DNA of 64,000 bases. Source: Nageia nagi. Lineage: Eukaryota; Pinophyta. A program made the translations under genes and the position numbers. This document shows, in pieces, positions 1 through 12,800 of the stretch. The notes beneath the pieces are model-generated. The model was not told the DNA's origin. It made no database searches and saw only the letters and a program-made list of their open reading frames with translations. The stretch's first letter is position 1, and each line of letters begins with the position of its first letter. Location: NCBI GenBank assembly GCA_050084985.1, contig JBITNC010000001.1:167338001-167402000 (forward strand), given 5' to 3'.

Positions 1-2890
1 GATATTCTACTTGATGGTGATCGCATATCTTATGTGCTCTATGATCCTGATATCACCACGAACTTGCTTTATGTGTATCTCTGGTACTAAGTATACTATT
101 TTATTTACAGCTCAAGGATTTGAGATTCATAATTTGTTGGAGCCACAATCATTGATTGCTTGGGTTATTATTGATCATTATTTGATACATTATTAGTTTG
201 AGGGGTTTGATGATACTACTTTAGGTACTAGGTCAATTGCTCATGCATATTCTATGAGAAGACTTTGGCATGAGAGATTTAGGCATCTCAACTACATGTA
301 TTTGGAACAACTAAACACTCATTATATGGTCACTGATTTGCCTAGGGTTTTTTATCTTGATGTATTTTTTCTTGGTTGTGCCCTCAAAAAACAACACCAA
401 GATCCATTTCCCAAAGGGAAAGCACATCATGCATCTTCATCATTAAAGCTTGTACACAATGATTTGATGGTATTTTCTCATCTATCTTTCATAGGAGCTT
501 GGTATGTACTTGCTTTCATTAATGATTTCTCAAGATGTACTTGGGTGTACTTTCTCAAGTACAAGAGTGATGTATTTTCTCACTTCAAAGTCTTTAAGGC
601 TTTGGTTAAGAATCAAGATTCTAGTTGCATCAAAAAGCTTCACACAGATAATGGGGGAAGTACTTTAATAAAGAAATTTCAGATTTTCTTGAGGCAAATG
701 GCATTATCCATCAACATTCAATCCCACATACACCACAACAGAATGGTGTAATAAAAAGGAAAAATAGAACTTTGAAGGAGATGGCTAACTACATGAGGCA
801 CTCTTGGGATTTACCTCCTTTCTTTTAGGTAAAAGCAATTAATTATGCAAACTATATCCATAATTGAACACCACATTAAGCACTTTTATATATGACTCTT
901 AAATAGGATTGGACTAGAAACAAGTTAGATGTTTCTTTTCTTAGGGTCTTTTATAGTCATGCTTAGGCTTATATTTTGAAGAAACAACATAGGGCTTTAA
1001 ATAAGAAGTAATCCATTGATATTTGTTGGTTATAGTGAAGACATGAAGGCTTATTGATTACTTGATCTTGACATATATGATATTTTATTTTGCACACATG
1101 TTTAGTTCGATGAACATCTTTTTGATCCTTCTTCTCCTTCCCCTCCTTCTTTGGTTTCTCTTGATTATTCACTTGACACCACTCTTGATGTCTTAAATAT
1201 TGAGGATACTCCTGTTGATCCTCCTAATTTTGTTTCTCCTTCTACTCCTACTGTTACCTTACCTAGGAGGGCTCAGATTACAATTAAGGAGGAAACACCT
1301 TTAATTCAAGATATTCCTTCTTCTTATTGTCATTCTACCGGTACTAGACTTGTTGGTCACATAGTTTTAGGTGATCCATAAAAATTTTTAGAGGCTCATG
1401 GGATACCAAAATGGTATGATGCTATGGAAAGAGAGTATTCTTCTTTGATGAAGAATCAACATTGGGATCTTGTTTCTCTTCCTAAGGAGAGGAAGTTGGT
1501 TAATTGTAAATGGATTTTATGAACCAAGTATGCAACAAATGGCTCTATTGAAAAGAATAAAGATCATCTTATTACTAAGAGGTCTTCATACATTGAAGGT
1601 ATTGGTTACTCCAAGACCTTTTCTCTTGTAGCTAAGATGGATTTTGTTTGCCTTATACTAGCTCTTGCTACATCATAGATATGGTCTATTTTTCATATAG
1701 ATTTGAAGAGTGCTTTCTTACACAAAGATTTATATGGTGCATCCTGATGGAATTATCTAGAATTATTCACTTGTTTGTTACATTAGTAAGTCTCTCTATG
1801 GCCTCAAACAAGCACCCAAATCATGGTATGAAAAGATAAATTATTTTCTACTCTATTGATTTTTTGCAGTATCAATATGACCCTACATTTTATATTCGGT
1901 GTGAGAGAGAAGACATCATAATTATTATTTTATATGTTGATGATATACTTCTCATTGGTAGCTCATTTTCCCACATCTAGTCTATTTAATAGTCTCTTTG
2001 TGACTGCTTTGAGATGGAATATATTGGACTTGCTTATTACTTTCTTGGATTTTAGGTCACTCAAACAAATTCAAAAATTTCATTACATCAATAGAAGTAT
2101 GCATTGGATATTTTTCAATAATTTTAGATGGTTAATTGCAAACCATCTTAGACTCCTTTTCAAATTGGAGTTACATTGACTTCTTCTTGCACTTCACCTT
2201 TGTGTGATGCTACTTTGTATCAACAATTGGTCAGAATTATTTTGTACCTTACCTATACTTGTCCTAATATTTCTTATGTAGTTGAGCTTGTTTCTCAAAT
2301 TTCACAATCCCCACATGATACTCATTGAAAGACAACCAAGAGAATACTTTGATATGTGATGAGTACTATACACTTTGGTTTGCATTATACCAAAGGTGAT
2401 CTAGTGTTGGTTGGCTACACTGATTCGAATTTGGTTGGTTCTTTTGATCACCATCATTCCACCTTTGGCTATGTGTTTTTCCTTAGTACTTATCCCATTG
2501 CTTGGTCTTGCAAGAAGCATCAAGCTATTTCATTATCATCTGCTAATGTAGAATACAATGCAGCAATCTTTGTAAGTGAGGAGACTCTTTGTCTTAGAAA
2601 GTTATTGGCAAATTTTTATTTCCCACATGATCATGCTATAGTTCTTTGGTGTGATAACCAAAGCACCATGCACATTTCTCATAATCCTATTGAGCATAAA
2701 TATACCAAGTAAATTGAGATTCATATGCATTTCATTCATCAATATATTTAGGATGGCATTCTTGGCTTGGAGTATCTTCCTACTTAGTAGCAGATTGCAA
2801 ACATCTTCATAAAGTCTTTTCCATTACCTCATTTCCTTGAGTTGTGTGGCTTTCTTGAGGTGAAAAAAGTTGTCCTTATGGGTTGTTGAT
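1..2890 (+). pseudogene. Decayed Ty1/Copia pol (integrase, RT, RNase H)
   Basis: This is a relic of a Copia polyprotein whose 5' part lies before the window. Reading fragments in order gives the GAG-pre-integrase block (LWHERFRHLNY, near 263), the integrase core with an HTDNGG aspartate motif near 640-655, then the TPQQNG motif near 730. At that motif the catalytic glutamate codon is replaced (GVIKRKN instead of the usual GVVERKN). A linker follows, then reverse transcriptase pieces (IDLKSAFLH near 1700, VDDILLIGS near 1938), and RNase H (YTDSNLVGS, then LSSANVEY, then WCDNQSTMHIS) at 2356-2712. The carboxy-terminal 'ADI.TK' region is degenerate near 2790-2880. Many stops and frame changes interrupt it, so it cannot make an active enzyme. 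Family identity is secure from the motif order; the exact ends are not. Confidence 0.88.
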
Positions 2891-3100
2891 GAGGACATAT
2901 TCCTCTCTAATTTCCCTCCTTTATTAGCATATATTTTTTCCAATGTGATTTATCATCATCTTTAGTAGAGTTGTTTTATCTTTTTGGATAGCTATTGTAC
3001 ATGAGTACCTTGTCAGGCCTTATTTTTAGGAATCATATTTATGGAACTTGCCACTTTTATATTTTTGGTTAGTTTTCCACACTCCTTCCTAGTGTCACTT

Positions 3101-3109
3101 AAGAGGGGG
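3101..3109 (+). other. Polypurine tract of the decayed Copia
   Basis: AAGAGGGGG lies about 210 bases after the end of the decayed Copia pol and directly before a TATTAG sequence that could be a mutated TGTTAG LTR start. Position and composition fit a plus-strand primer tract. Confidence 0.5.
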
Positions 3110-3409
3110 TATTAGCATATAGCTATATTAAGATTACTAGGTTTTTTAGTGTTCTCTTCTTCTTGTTAGAATTCCTAGGTTGACAATACATCATATGAGG
3201 TATTTAATTTTGTGTACATTATTATCATCCATATCCTAATTAGTTACTCATCTAGGGTTGAGATTATTTCCTTCATCCAATTGATCGTATGTTTATAATT
3301 ACTTTATACTACTTATTTAAGCAAGGCTCCTTCATTGTTATGACAATTAATCAATTCATTAGCTATTCCATTTTTTTGTAGTCTGCCTGATTTTCTTCAT
3401 CATCTTGCA
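3110..3409 (+). repeat. Probable 3' LTR of the decayed Copia (end uncertain)
   Basis: The segment follows the polypurine tract and begins TATTAG, one G-to-A change from a usual TG start. No 5' partner is in the window to align it to, so the right end (near CATCTTGCA) is a guess. It holds no open frame. Confidence 0.35.
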
Positions 3410-3439
3410 ATCTTGGATGGAATGATATTTTGCTTTTTC

Positions 3440-5110
3440 TTCTTATTCCCTTTAGGAATTTTCAAATAAATAGGAACTAATGCCTCATATCCTTAGAAAG
3501 GTGATGAAGGAGTTTCTCTTATTTCTATCCTTATTTTGGTTTTATAGGCCCATAGTGCACATGATAGTTGATCATGCCAATCTCTTCCATGCTTATCAAT
3601 AATTTTAAATAAGATATTATTGATTGTATTAATTGTTCCTTCAACCTATCCATTAACTTATGAATAATAAACTAATGAGAATGTTTATTCTAAATGGAAC
3701 TTCTTACAAAACTCTCTCGTCTATTTTCTAGAAAAATTCAAACCATTATCCATGACAAGTTGGTATGGAATGGAAAATATGGTTATTATGTTTTTTTTTC
3801 AAACACTTGATAATCTTCTTTTTCTTTATGGACTTCATTAGGATGGATTCTACCTATGTTATTGTATACTTACTTATTGTTCAAATAAATTTATGACCTT
3901 CTTTTGAATTTGGGTTCATAAGACTAATGATATCAATGCCCCAAATGTAGAAAGGCCATGGTGCTAGCATTACATTAAGCTCTTTTGATGGTGTATTTTG
4001 CAAATTAGATTATTTTTGACATTATGAATTAGATATGATTAGAAAATAATCTAAGTAATACCCCTTGGAATGATCTTCTATACAATATTTTTCCAAGAAT
4101 GACATATCTGACTATTGATTTCTATAGCTTGATTTTTGTATTTCTATTGAAGCTTTGAGGGAATGTTCCATTCTTCAAATAATTAAAGATATCTGTATAT
4201 TGCATTGAACCATCATATGTTTCACTTTATACATTAAAACTAATATTAAACTCATCATATTGAGAATAATTAGTATGATAGGGCTTGCTTATGTTCTTAA
4301 TGGTTTAGATTATTTCCTTGTTTTTTTCTTTTATGGGTCCAAGTGAGGATATACTTGTCATAACATATGCATATATGTTGATATTTTTTAGAATATTTTC
4401 TATGTGATATTTATGCAAATGATCAAGAAGCACCATGACTAAATTCTTGTATGGTATCATGTTTCCATACTTTGTATTGTATATGTCATTAACTTGATTA
4501 ATAACTTGTTGTGAATTTCCATATATCTAGAATTTTTTTATTTTATTTTCAAAATCATGATTTCTTTAATACCCAAAATGATAACCTTATATACTTCTAT
4601 TTTATTAGTTTTTAGTTCAAAAACAAGCCTATATGCCATGGGGATAATATCATTATTAGGAGAAATAAGAATGATACACACCATCACTCCACGATTACAT
4701 TTAGACCAAACAAATTAGAGGCTTCACTCTTCTTCTTCTTAGTATTATATGAGATATAGATATTCATTTGTAAATTATTTAGTAATAGTGTCATTATCTT
4801 CTTATGGTGAATCAACCATAAAATATTTCATAATCTATACTTTAATTACCTTTTTCTTTACAAAAATTTGATCAAATTCTTGGAATAACATTACCCATTT
4901 TGCTACTATCCCATAAAGATATGGTTTGGATAGCAAATAACAAAGTGGATCAGCTTGAGAAATGACATATGTTATATTGTTCAACATACAATGCCTCATC
5001 TTTTTGTAGTGAACAAAGAAGAATTACAAATATTTTCAATGGGTTTGTATTTTACTTCATACTCAAGCAATGATTTGTTGATGTAATATATTACTCTTTC
5101 TTTCACTAGA
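3440..5110 (-). pseudogene. Decayed Ty3/Gypsy (Tat-like) RNase H and integrase
   Basis: Reading the minus strand from right to left gives a Gypsy pol tail. RNase H-type sequence (ERVIYYINKSLLEYEVKY, near 5100-5050) is followed by SLKLIHF/LLSKPY-like remnants. The integrase zinc-region lead-in (IFNYLKNGTFPQSF) lies near 4185-4135. The integrase core begins WPFYIWGIDIISLMNP near 3960-3910. It continues with IPYQLVMDNGLNFS and REFCKKFHLE near 3770-3690, and KIIDKHGRDWHDQL near 3610-3560. The fixed order and the 'WPFY.WGIDI' and 'DKHGRDWHDQLP.ALWAY' signatures are those of Athila/Tat-type Gypsy integrases. Stops are frequent. The LTRs and gag of this element were not found. Confidence 0.82.
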
Positions 5111-5609
5111 ACATAACAATATATATTTTTTGCACCTAATGAAATAGTTTATAATTATTATTTATTACTTTATATTTTTAAGACATTATTACATGGGCTA
5201 AATATACTTCTTTTCCACTTCACTAATTGTTTGCATATGTTGTTAAACAATCACAATGTATTTTTGTTGTAATTAAAAACAACAAAACACATAACATAAT
5301 TTGCAAGTATACAATCTCATATTTCTTTTAAATCAATTCATGATTTATTTAAAAATACAATCAACATGAAATTAATTCTAGTAATAGAAAATAATGAAGA
5401 TAATATTTACACACATAGTATTCTTTGCATTATAATGTTTAAATACAATATGTAGTCAAAACATAACAATAAGTTCTATTACCATTATTGTTCAAATACC
5501 ATCATAGTTTTGCAAGTCTCTATCTCAAAATAAAGATCATATATTATACATAATATCAACTATATAGAATAATATAGAACTCTCCAAAATAAAGTTCAAT
5601 ATTTTGAAG

Positions 5610-5610
<1 letters not shown>

Positions 5611-5653
<43 letters not shown>
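5611..5653. repeat. (TA)n microsatellite
   Basis: An uninterrupted TA dinucleotide run of 43 bases. No associated gene is visible. Confidence 0.97.
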
Positions 5654-5655
<2 letters not shown>

Positions 5656-6280
5656 TTGTAGTAGTTATACACCATTCCTCCTAGTAACATTCAAACTCAA
5701 CAAAGTTCCTTTAGGTTACTTTAGGAAAATAGCCAATACATTAAACAACATTTTCAACCTATTAATAACACTAATTAATATAAAATAGTAGACATCAATA
5801 TTATCACATCTCTTTCAGATTGTTAATGTTTCACTTTCATTCTTAAATTCTACATATGAACCAACTACAAAATTTATCAGATAAGTAACTCAAATCATTT
5901 TTTTTATTAATGGTAAATTGAATTAATAAAAAAAGAGATTATCAAGCTCCCTACACCTTTACATCATATATCATCTTAAAATAAAAAATATTTTCTGTCA
6001 TTTCATATCCTAAATTACAAAGAGTGCAACACCACAAAATGGCCCAACATATCAAAGTGAAGCATACATTCACCTCTAATATATCACATATTTTCAGTAT
6101 GCCTAACCTCTGCATTTTAGATATAGCTTACCAACACACACTTGCTAACCCTTGATATAAACAATATAAAAAAAACCATCTATGGACTTGCCTATTCAAG
6201 ATGCTACCTTATATCCATTTAAGCATGAAAAGCTAAGCATATACTTAGGAAACATTATGCCCAAAAGATTGATACCTCAA
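5654..6280. other. AT-rich stretch without recognised content
   Basis: No open frame, repeat pair or motif that I can support lies between the TA run and the coding-like relic that begins near 6290. Confidence 0.6.
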
Positions 6281-6289
6281 AGCACACTA

Positions 6290-6760
6290 TTAGCAATTTA
6301 GATGAGGATCATATCCTCATTCACTTTGAACTTGAAGGCTAGATTTGTAAATTTTTCCTTGTAGAACTCAATGTATGACTTACCCTCCATGAGGAATATG
6401 AGGGGTGCTTTTGGATGAATGGTCTCATATTGTTCAATTTACTCTCCCTATTTGGTGATTGCTTCAAACAACATCTTATTGTGCAAAGCTTTGGACTTAG
6501 GCATCAAAATTGGGATTACCTTGGCCCCTCTCTTTCTTGGAGTGGGAATGCTTACAAATTTAACTAGTTCTTTCACCTCCATTCTTTTAGTCTTGGTACT
6601 TTTCTACACCTTCTTGGGTGCTACTTCAATTAGAGCTTACATTTCTTGATTGGAGATTTTGGGTAGGCTCAAGTTACAAGAGTCATCATTCTCTTCTTAT
6701 ATCTCCTCTAGCACTATCTTTTTCTTATTTCCCTTCTTCTCTTCCATAATAGATAAACCC
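6290..6760 (-). pseudogene. Unrecognised coding relic, lysine-rich
   Basis: On the minus strand a long readable stretch with few stops occurs at about 6640-6420. It includes TKRMEVKELVKFVS, then IPTPRKRGAKVIPIL, then KSKALHNKMLFEAITK. A second piece near 6400-6300 reads MEGKSYIEFYKEKFTNLAFK. Amino-acid composition and the scarcity of stops suggest former coding sequence, probably an accessory or gag-like transposon ORF. I do not recognise the family. The 76-residue plus-strand frame over the same bases (6419-6649) is taken to be its shadow. Confidence 0.3.
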
Positions 6761-6769
6761 CTTGATACC

Positions 6770-7806
6770 TATTTCTCCTAGCCATTCCCTCCACATCATC
6801 TTCCATTATCTCAATTTTCTATTCAAGAACTCATGTTCTTCTCTTATCAACACCCCATCTCTCTTGAATCTCCAGCAAAATCCATGGATTTCCCCTCATA
6901 CTCATTTTCCACCTCATCACTCACTTGTATAAGGTCAAGTCACGTGCTACACTCAACTCCATCTCATTAAATCACTAAACAACCATCAAGACTTTTGATC
7001 CCTCCCTCATCAAAATTTGGATTTAAATTCATATGATATCCAACTTATTAAAGATATAACTTTCATTTTTAATTCTCATTGCATTGGTCCCTATATTTTC
7101 CTTAGCCCTCAAATAAATTAATCTCAAGACCATCTTTGGTTCACTTTCCTTTTGCTCAAAGATCCTTCTATTGTGCTTCTTCCATATTTTTCATTGGTAG
7201 TGAGACTATATCACATTCCTAATTTCTTTTTCTCCTTTGATGCTTATCATCTCTATCCAATTTGTGATCATATCTCTTATTGTGTGACATTATTTCCATC
7301 CATACCCCATCTCCTACATCATGTAACTCAAATCAAATTTAAACTATTAATCCTTTAATAGTTTTTTAATTTATTTGTATAGATTAGATGTATCTACATG
7401 ATCCATAGGGATTAATTAAATGAAACCCACCCAACCATAAGACCCAAGTACACCCTTGAGATTCCAGAGAGTACATGCCCTTTTGAGAAGGCCCTTTCAT
7501 TTGAAATGGAATTCATGCCTAAGATGTAGTCATATAATACATGCAAACCATGCAACTACATGACGATCATCACCCTTAACTTAGATAATATGAGGTCAAT
7601 AAGATTCTTCCTTAGATAGAACTAAAAATATCTATCATTTCATATGGGAAGCATCTTTGATTATCTTACTACAAGATCAAGGATGGATCTTAGCTCAATC
7701 ACCCAATGAGATCATGTGAATGTAGGATGCAAATGATTCTCAATGAGAGTCTTAATGTGATGCAATTTAATCTTTTAATTATGAAGGTAATCAAAACAAA
7801 AGTATG
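6770..7806. other. AT-rich stretch without recognised content
   Basis: Short open frames here are hydrophobic low-complexity readings with no motif. No repeat partner elsewhere in the window was noticed. Confidence 0.55.
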
Positions 7807-7811
7807 AATAA
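7807..7811 (+). repeat. Target-site duplication, left (AATAA)
   Basis: AATAA immediately before the left LTR matches 9844-9848 after the right LTR, provided the LTR is taken to end in CAATA. Confidence 0.65.
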
Positions 7812-7979
7812 TGTTATAGATATTGTTAGATATATGTGTTATGTAGTGTATGTGGGGTTTTAGTGGTTGTGTTTATTATAACAACTTAGTTAAGTGGTTA
7901 TTTTATTTTTATGATGTATATCCTTATTTATATGTTGTAATAAAAATGACTATTAGTATGTGCCTTATTATTTTCAATA
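7812..7979 (+). repeat. 5' LTR of the small LTR element
   Basis: Begins TGTTATAGATATTG and aligns over its full length with 9675-9843. It ends CAATA, directly before the primer-binding site. Confidence 0.8.
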
Positions 7980-7992
7980 TGGTATCAAAGCA
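7980..7992 (+). other. Primer-binding site (tRNA-iMet type)
   Basis: TGGTATCAAAGCA is close to the plant LTR-element consensus TGGTATCAGAGC, which is complementary to the 3' end of initiator tRNA-Met. It abuts the 5' LTR. Confidence 0.8.
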
Positions 7993-8199
7993 TGTTTATT
8001 GATTCTAATTAGGATAAAGGAAAATTTATGGGTTGGTGAGGTTGACCTCCCACCTTGATTATGTAGAAGATAATCAGTTAAAAATTATTTGTATATAGTG
8101 TATATGGGAGAGCTATAATTTTTATATGTAGTATTAGGTATTTTTAGTTTATTTATGTGGAATATACTTAGTTGTATTATATTGTGTGTGTTGTGTTGT

Positions 8200-8386
8200 G
8201 TTGAAGATTAGTAGATTATGCCTTTCTTGTTACCAAATTAGATTTTTGTATTTATCAAGATGGTTGTTTTCTTGATCATGGCTATGGGGTGTGTTGAAGA
8301 TCTATAGATTATGTGTTTCTTGTTACCAAATTAGATTTTTGTATTTATCAATAAGGTTGTTTTATTGCTCATGGTTTTGGGGTGCA
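8200..8386 (+). repeat. 93-bp tandem duplication, two copies
   Basis: TTGAAGAT...AGATTATG...TTGTTACCAAATTAG recurs 93 bases later with minor changes. It lies inside the small LTR element. Confidence 0.8.
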
Positions 8387-9667
8387 TCATTTTATTTGGT
8401 GATGGTAATTGATATGCTAGGAAACACATCTAACTGCATATCATTTGATACTAGATCTCTCTAGCAAGACATCTATTTCATGGGTGAGTAGGTGAAGTTC
8501 AACATCCTTTATATTGAGACATGTTCTATGGTAAAAGGAGACATGATTTTGTGTCCTAAGGACTTGTTGCTAAAGACATATACTAGATTAGTGCAACCAA
8601 TCAGAATTTGTAACATAGACATGCATTGAAGGAACCCATACCTACAAGGTGTGGAAGATGTATTGTAATGTGCATATTGAAGGTGAAGAATATTTGCATG
8701 GTTGGGTTAATTTTTTTAAGGATTAGGAAAATTTAGCATTTCATATTTTAAATTTTAATTTTTTTTTTTTCAAAAACTTATCCTTCATTTGAAGGGAATT
8801 TTTTTTATAACCTTATCTGAAGGTCTTGAAGGACATTACAACATATAAATATGGAGCCTGGTTGTTACCTTCTTGATCCAATCTTGTATATGTATCTCTA
8901 GCATGTATTTTGTGATTATGTGTCCACCATTCAAGGACTCCCATATGCCATGTTCACTATCCTTCATGGGATTTCCATTCATGAAGTGCAACTCACCTTA
9001 TTTTCATACCATATTGCATCTCTTTTTGTTCAAAATTGTTGAGCATCATCCAAGAATAGAATACTTGCAATAGAAGCATGGTGAAATTTCTAAATAACAA
9101 TAAAAGTGAAAGTAAGAAACAATGTGAATGAGGTATTGTTAGTGATAGAGGCACCTAATGCTCCAAAATAGAGTAGTAGCATAGTTGAAATTTGATTGTT
9201 GGAATACAATCTTTATGGTATTTTGATTTATATTTAGTCTATTGTTATTTTTTGAGTTGGGTATTATTTATTTGTGTTTGTTATCCCAAGAGTATTATGG
9301 TTGTATGAGTTTTTTATTCCCTCTTAGTGGTGAAGATATTATCATGAAAGTTAACATTGTTTCTTAAGTGAGGATTTTTGTAGGCTATCAAAATTTTGTA
9401 AGAGTTGGTTGGACATGTTGGTAGATGCCTAAACAGTGCCACATATGATGTGATGGTAGATGCTTAGATAATACCATACAAAGAATGGAAAAATGGTAAA
9501 TACCCCAATTATTACCACATGAAGAATGAATATGGAAAATGGTAGAAGATTATCGCATGAAGTTCAACAAGTGCATTACCATTGAAGATGGTTTAAAGAT
9601 TAGTGAGCCCATCATCATTGAGAAATAATAATATTTATGTAATGATAAAATATAAATATTTATCATT

Positions 9668-9674
9668 AAGGGGG
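9668..9674 (+). other. Polypurine tract of the small LTR element
   Basis: AAGGGGG directly precedes the TGTTATAA start of the right LTR. Confidence 0.7.
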
Positions 9675-9843
9675 TGTTATAAATATTATTAGATATATGT
9701 GTCATGTAGTGTATGTGGGGTTTTAGTGGTTGTGTTTATTATAACAACTAAGTCAAGTTGTCATGATATTTTTATAATGTATCTCCTTATTTATATATTG
9801 TAATACAAAGTGACTATTAGCATGTTCTTAATTATTTTCAATA
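9675..9843 (+). repeat. 3' LTR of the small LTR element
   Basis: Full-length partner of 7812-7979 with scattered substitutions, so the insertion is not recent. Confidence 0.8.
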
Positions 9844-9848
9844 AATAA
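9844..9848 (+). repeat. Target-site duplication, right (AATAA)
   Basis: Matches 7807-7811. Confidence 0.65.
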
Positions 9849-12800
9849 TGTATCATCATAATTTATCATCATATTTTAAATTCACAATGCATACAAATTA
9901 TACAATCTAATTTTTTATTCAACTTAAATAAAGATCAAACAATATTCACTTAAGTTATAAACATAACATGATCTATTATCTAAGAAAAATTAAATTGTCA
10001 CATGAATTAATATTATATAGGAAACAAAATATTACAATCAAATGAAAACATAATGCTTTTGATATTTTTTCAAGCATATCATGGATAACTCTATTGACAT
10101 TAAGTCAAAAAAGTCACAACGAGGTGCAACATCATTAAACCACCTACATAAACTCTACAACAAACATCGATTACATTAAAAAAAATACAACCATTCAAAA
10201 CCCTAGCAATAATAAAAGTAATACACTAGAAACCCATAGTAACAATCAATGGTATTAGTTCAACATATAGCCCAACAATGGAATCATCATTTTATCAAGC
10301 AATTTGTAGGAGATACCAGTTATGAAAATAAAGAATCATTATCTTTATAGTTGATACCTAAACAAATATACATAATATTGGTAACTATGGGCTACTATTG
10401 AAATGAAGTTGCAACAATGGCCCTCCACATATTTACTTAGAAGGATTTGAACCAATCCATGGCAGGTAACAATACTCTAAATACAAAAACCATATTTTAT
10501 CCTCCCACACAATTGGTAACAAAAAATAGACCAAAATTGAAACAATACCCTCATACAAATTCCCATGGACATTCCACCATAGAATAGTTTAGGGTTTAGA
10601 GTTTCCTCATGATAATGCCTCAAAATATAGTTGAATTATGGATCAATTTCAAGGTAAATAAAGAAATAACTAAGTTCACTTAAAATCTAAGATAGCCATA
10701 AAAGATTAAACATAGTAACCTTACCATAAACCTTAATGGTTCTTTCATTTTGTTTTACAAATAAATAAGATTTTGAAGCCTATCATATTGAATTCAAACC
10801 TAAAGGTGAAGCCTCAATCCCAAGTATGGTTATTGGCCTCTTCTCCTTGTCTCAATGCATGATATCCTCCTCTAGCTAACCAATAGCATAGTTTAGCTAA
10901 ACCCTAAATGTTATCCATCAAACACTTAAGGAAATCACTACAACTCCTTTGAAGAGAAAATGATCATTTTATTGATTCTTCCATACCAATTCAATCAGAT
11001 GATCATAGATTTAGTTCAAATACTTATCCAATCTAAGGAATATACATGGCTTCCTTAATGAGTATGGAATTCATGATGCAACATGCAACTAGTATAGCTT
11101 ATGTAGGGCTTCACCCTACTTCCATGGTGGTATATGAACCCTCTATGACATTCCATTAATACAAAATGATGTACTAAACAAGATTAGGTTTCATTACCTT
11201 AACAACATTAAGGGTTTGAAAACATAAGTAATGGCTTTAATAACTTAGTACTTAAGCACCTCATTGACTACCAAGAGACCTTAGGGTTTCACCTACCTCT
11301 CATTTCCTTAGTATAAAATGATAATCCTTTTCCCTCTCCATGTTTAGGATTAGATTTAGTTTTCTTATATTTTAAGGTGTTTAATTTAGGAATTAGTATA
11401 AATTTTAATAAATATAATTTATTAAAAATCAATTCTTTTCTAACCTTTATTGTTTAAACTTTGTAGGTATCAAGCATAGGTATTTAAAGAGTCATGATAT
11501 CATATTATACCTTAATATTAAGTCCAAATTAGATCACTTATTGAAAAGGTTAATATATTGATGTCATTATCCTTACCTTGAACCTACAAGATTAAACTAT
11601 CAATAACATTTGAACCATATTTAATACTAAAAACTTAAGTATTCAATATTAAATTTCAAATCCATATCACATCTATAATGATACTCATTATTTATAAAAT
11701 CAAAACATAAATCATATATAAAATTGAATTATTCAAATTATAAAGGGTTGCAGGATTAAGTGGGTTGGGCCATGACCTAATCTATCTCCCATGAACTCCA
11801 AAATTGCATCATGTGATTGGAAGCTGTATTCAAATACTAACTTTTTATTACTATCAATCCACTCATCATGATGAAAATCATTAAACAACTCAATCATATT
11901 TTCAAGTTCAAATATTTACGAAGAAATAGGTACATCTTCTTCATCTTGTTGTTTATTACCATTTCCAAGTCCTACTTTACTTATCAAATTTTTGGTATTT
12001 TAGGAAATGATGTCTTACCTTCCTTGTACTAGGTAAGACCTCCTTTTTTTAAAGGGTAAATTTATTAATGGTTTTTTTATATAGGGACCCAAAAACTATT
12101 TTTACAAAATATCATTAGATATTTAGTATAATAGCCATATGTGACAAAAAAGACATTCCCATACTAACCAAATCATCTTTATACAATAGAAGCATGGGTA
12201 TCAAAAAAAATACAATCACCAAGATTTCCATCTAGATCTAGTACTCTTATAGGGAAATTTAAATTTAAGTCACTATTTTTTGCTAGTTGATACTTCAAAC
12301 ATGCTTAAGTCCAAGAATAACCATAACACATCCATTTCATCTTTTGTGAATTTATCTTGCTTTTGAACCAAAAAATAAAAGGGGATATCATATTTTGAAT
12401 TAGCTATGATGATTTTCCATTTCTTGCCTCCCATCTTTTGCATAGCATACAAATAATTGAAAAGGGATCTTGTAACCTTCATAATAGTTTTAACTACCAT
12501 CCACTACTTACTTTTTTTAAAATACACTTTCTTAAAAAAAATATAATTTACCTTTTTATCTTTTGCTTTGAGGGGTAATTTATACTATGAAACCCAACCA
12601 ACTCTGATCACTCCTCAATGTACAACTTGGTAGATTCCTCATACACAAAAGAAATCTATCATCTATTACTACTTTCACCTTTGAAGATCACCTCCTCCCA
12701 TTGAGAGGTAGATAAGTGTGTGAAATTGAGCCACTCCTAGGACCAAAGGACTCATAAGAGGACATGTTGATAAAAATAGGGATGAGGATGGTGGAGGGGA

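Larger units (their letters stand above)
7812..9843 (+). mobile_element. Non-autonomous LTR retrotransposon, TRIM/LARD-like, 2.03 kb
   Basis: Two short LTRs (7812-7979 and 9675-9843, about 85-90% identical by eye) flank about 1.7 kb with no gag or pol. A tRNA-iMet-type primer-binding site follows the left LTR and a polypurine tract precedes the right LTR, so the element is on the plus strand. A 5-bp duplication AATAA flanks it. The interior contains a 93-bp direct duplication at 8200-8386 and no open frame above 66 residues. The structure is that of a terminal-repeat element that would depend on another element's enzymes. At 2 kb it is larger than a classical TRIM, so the class name is approximate. 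Confidence 0.8.

Noticed and set aside
1151-1381. A separate 76-residue gene
   Set aside because: It is the proline/threonine-rich linker between integrase and reverse transcriptase of the decayed Copia.
5611-5653. TA run as a replication origin or promoter
   Set aside because: It is a simple microsatellite with no adjoining gene or motif.
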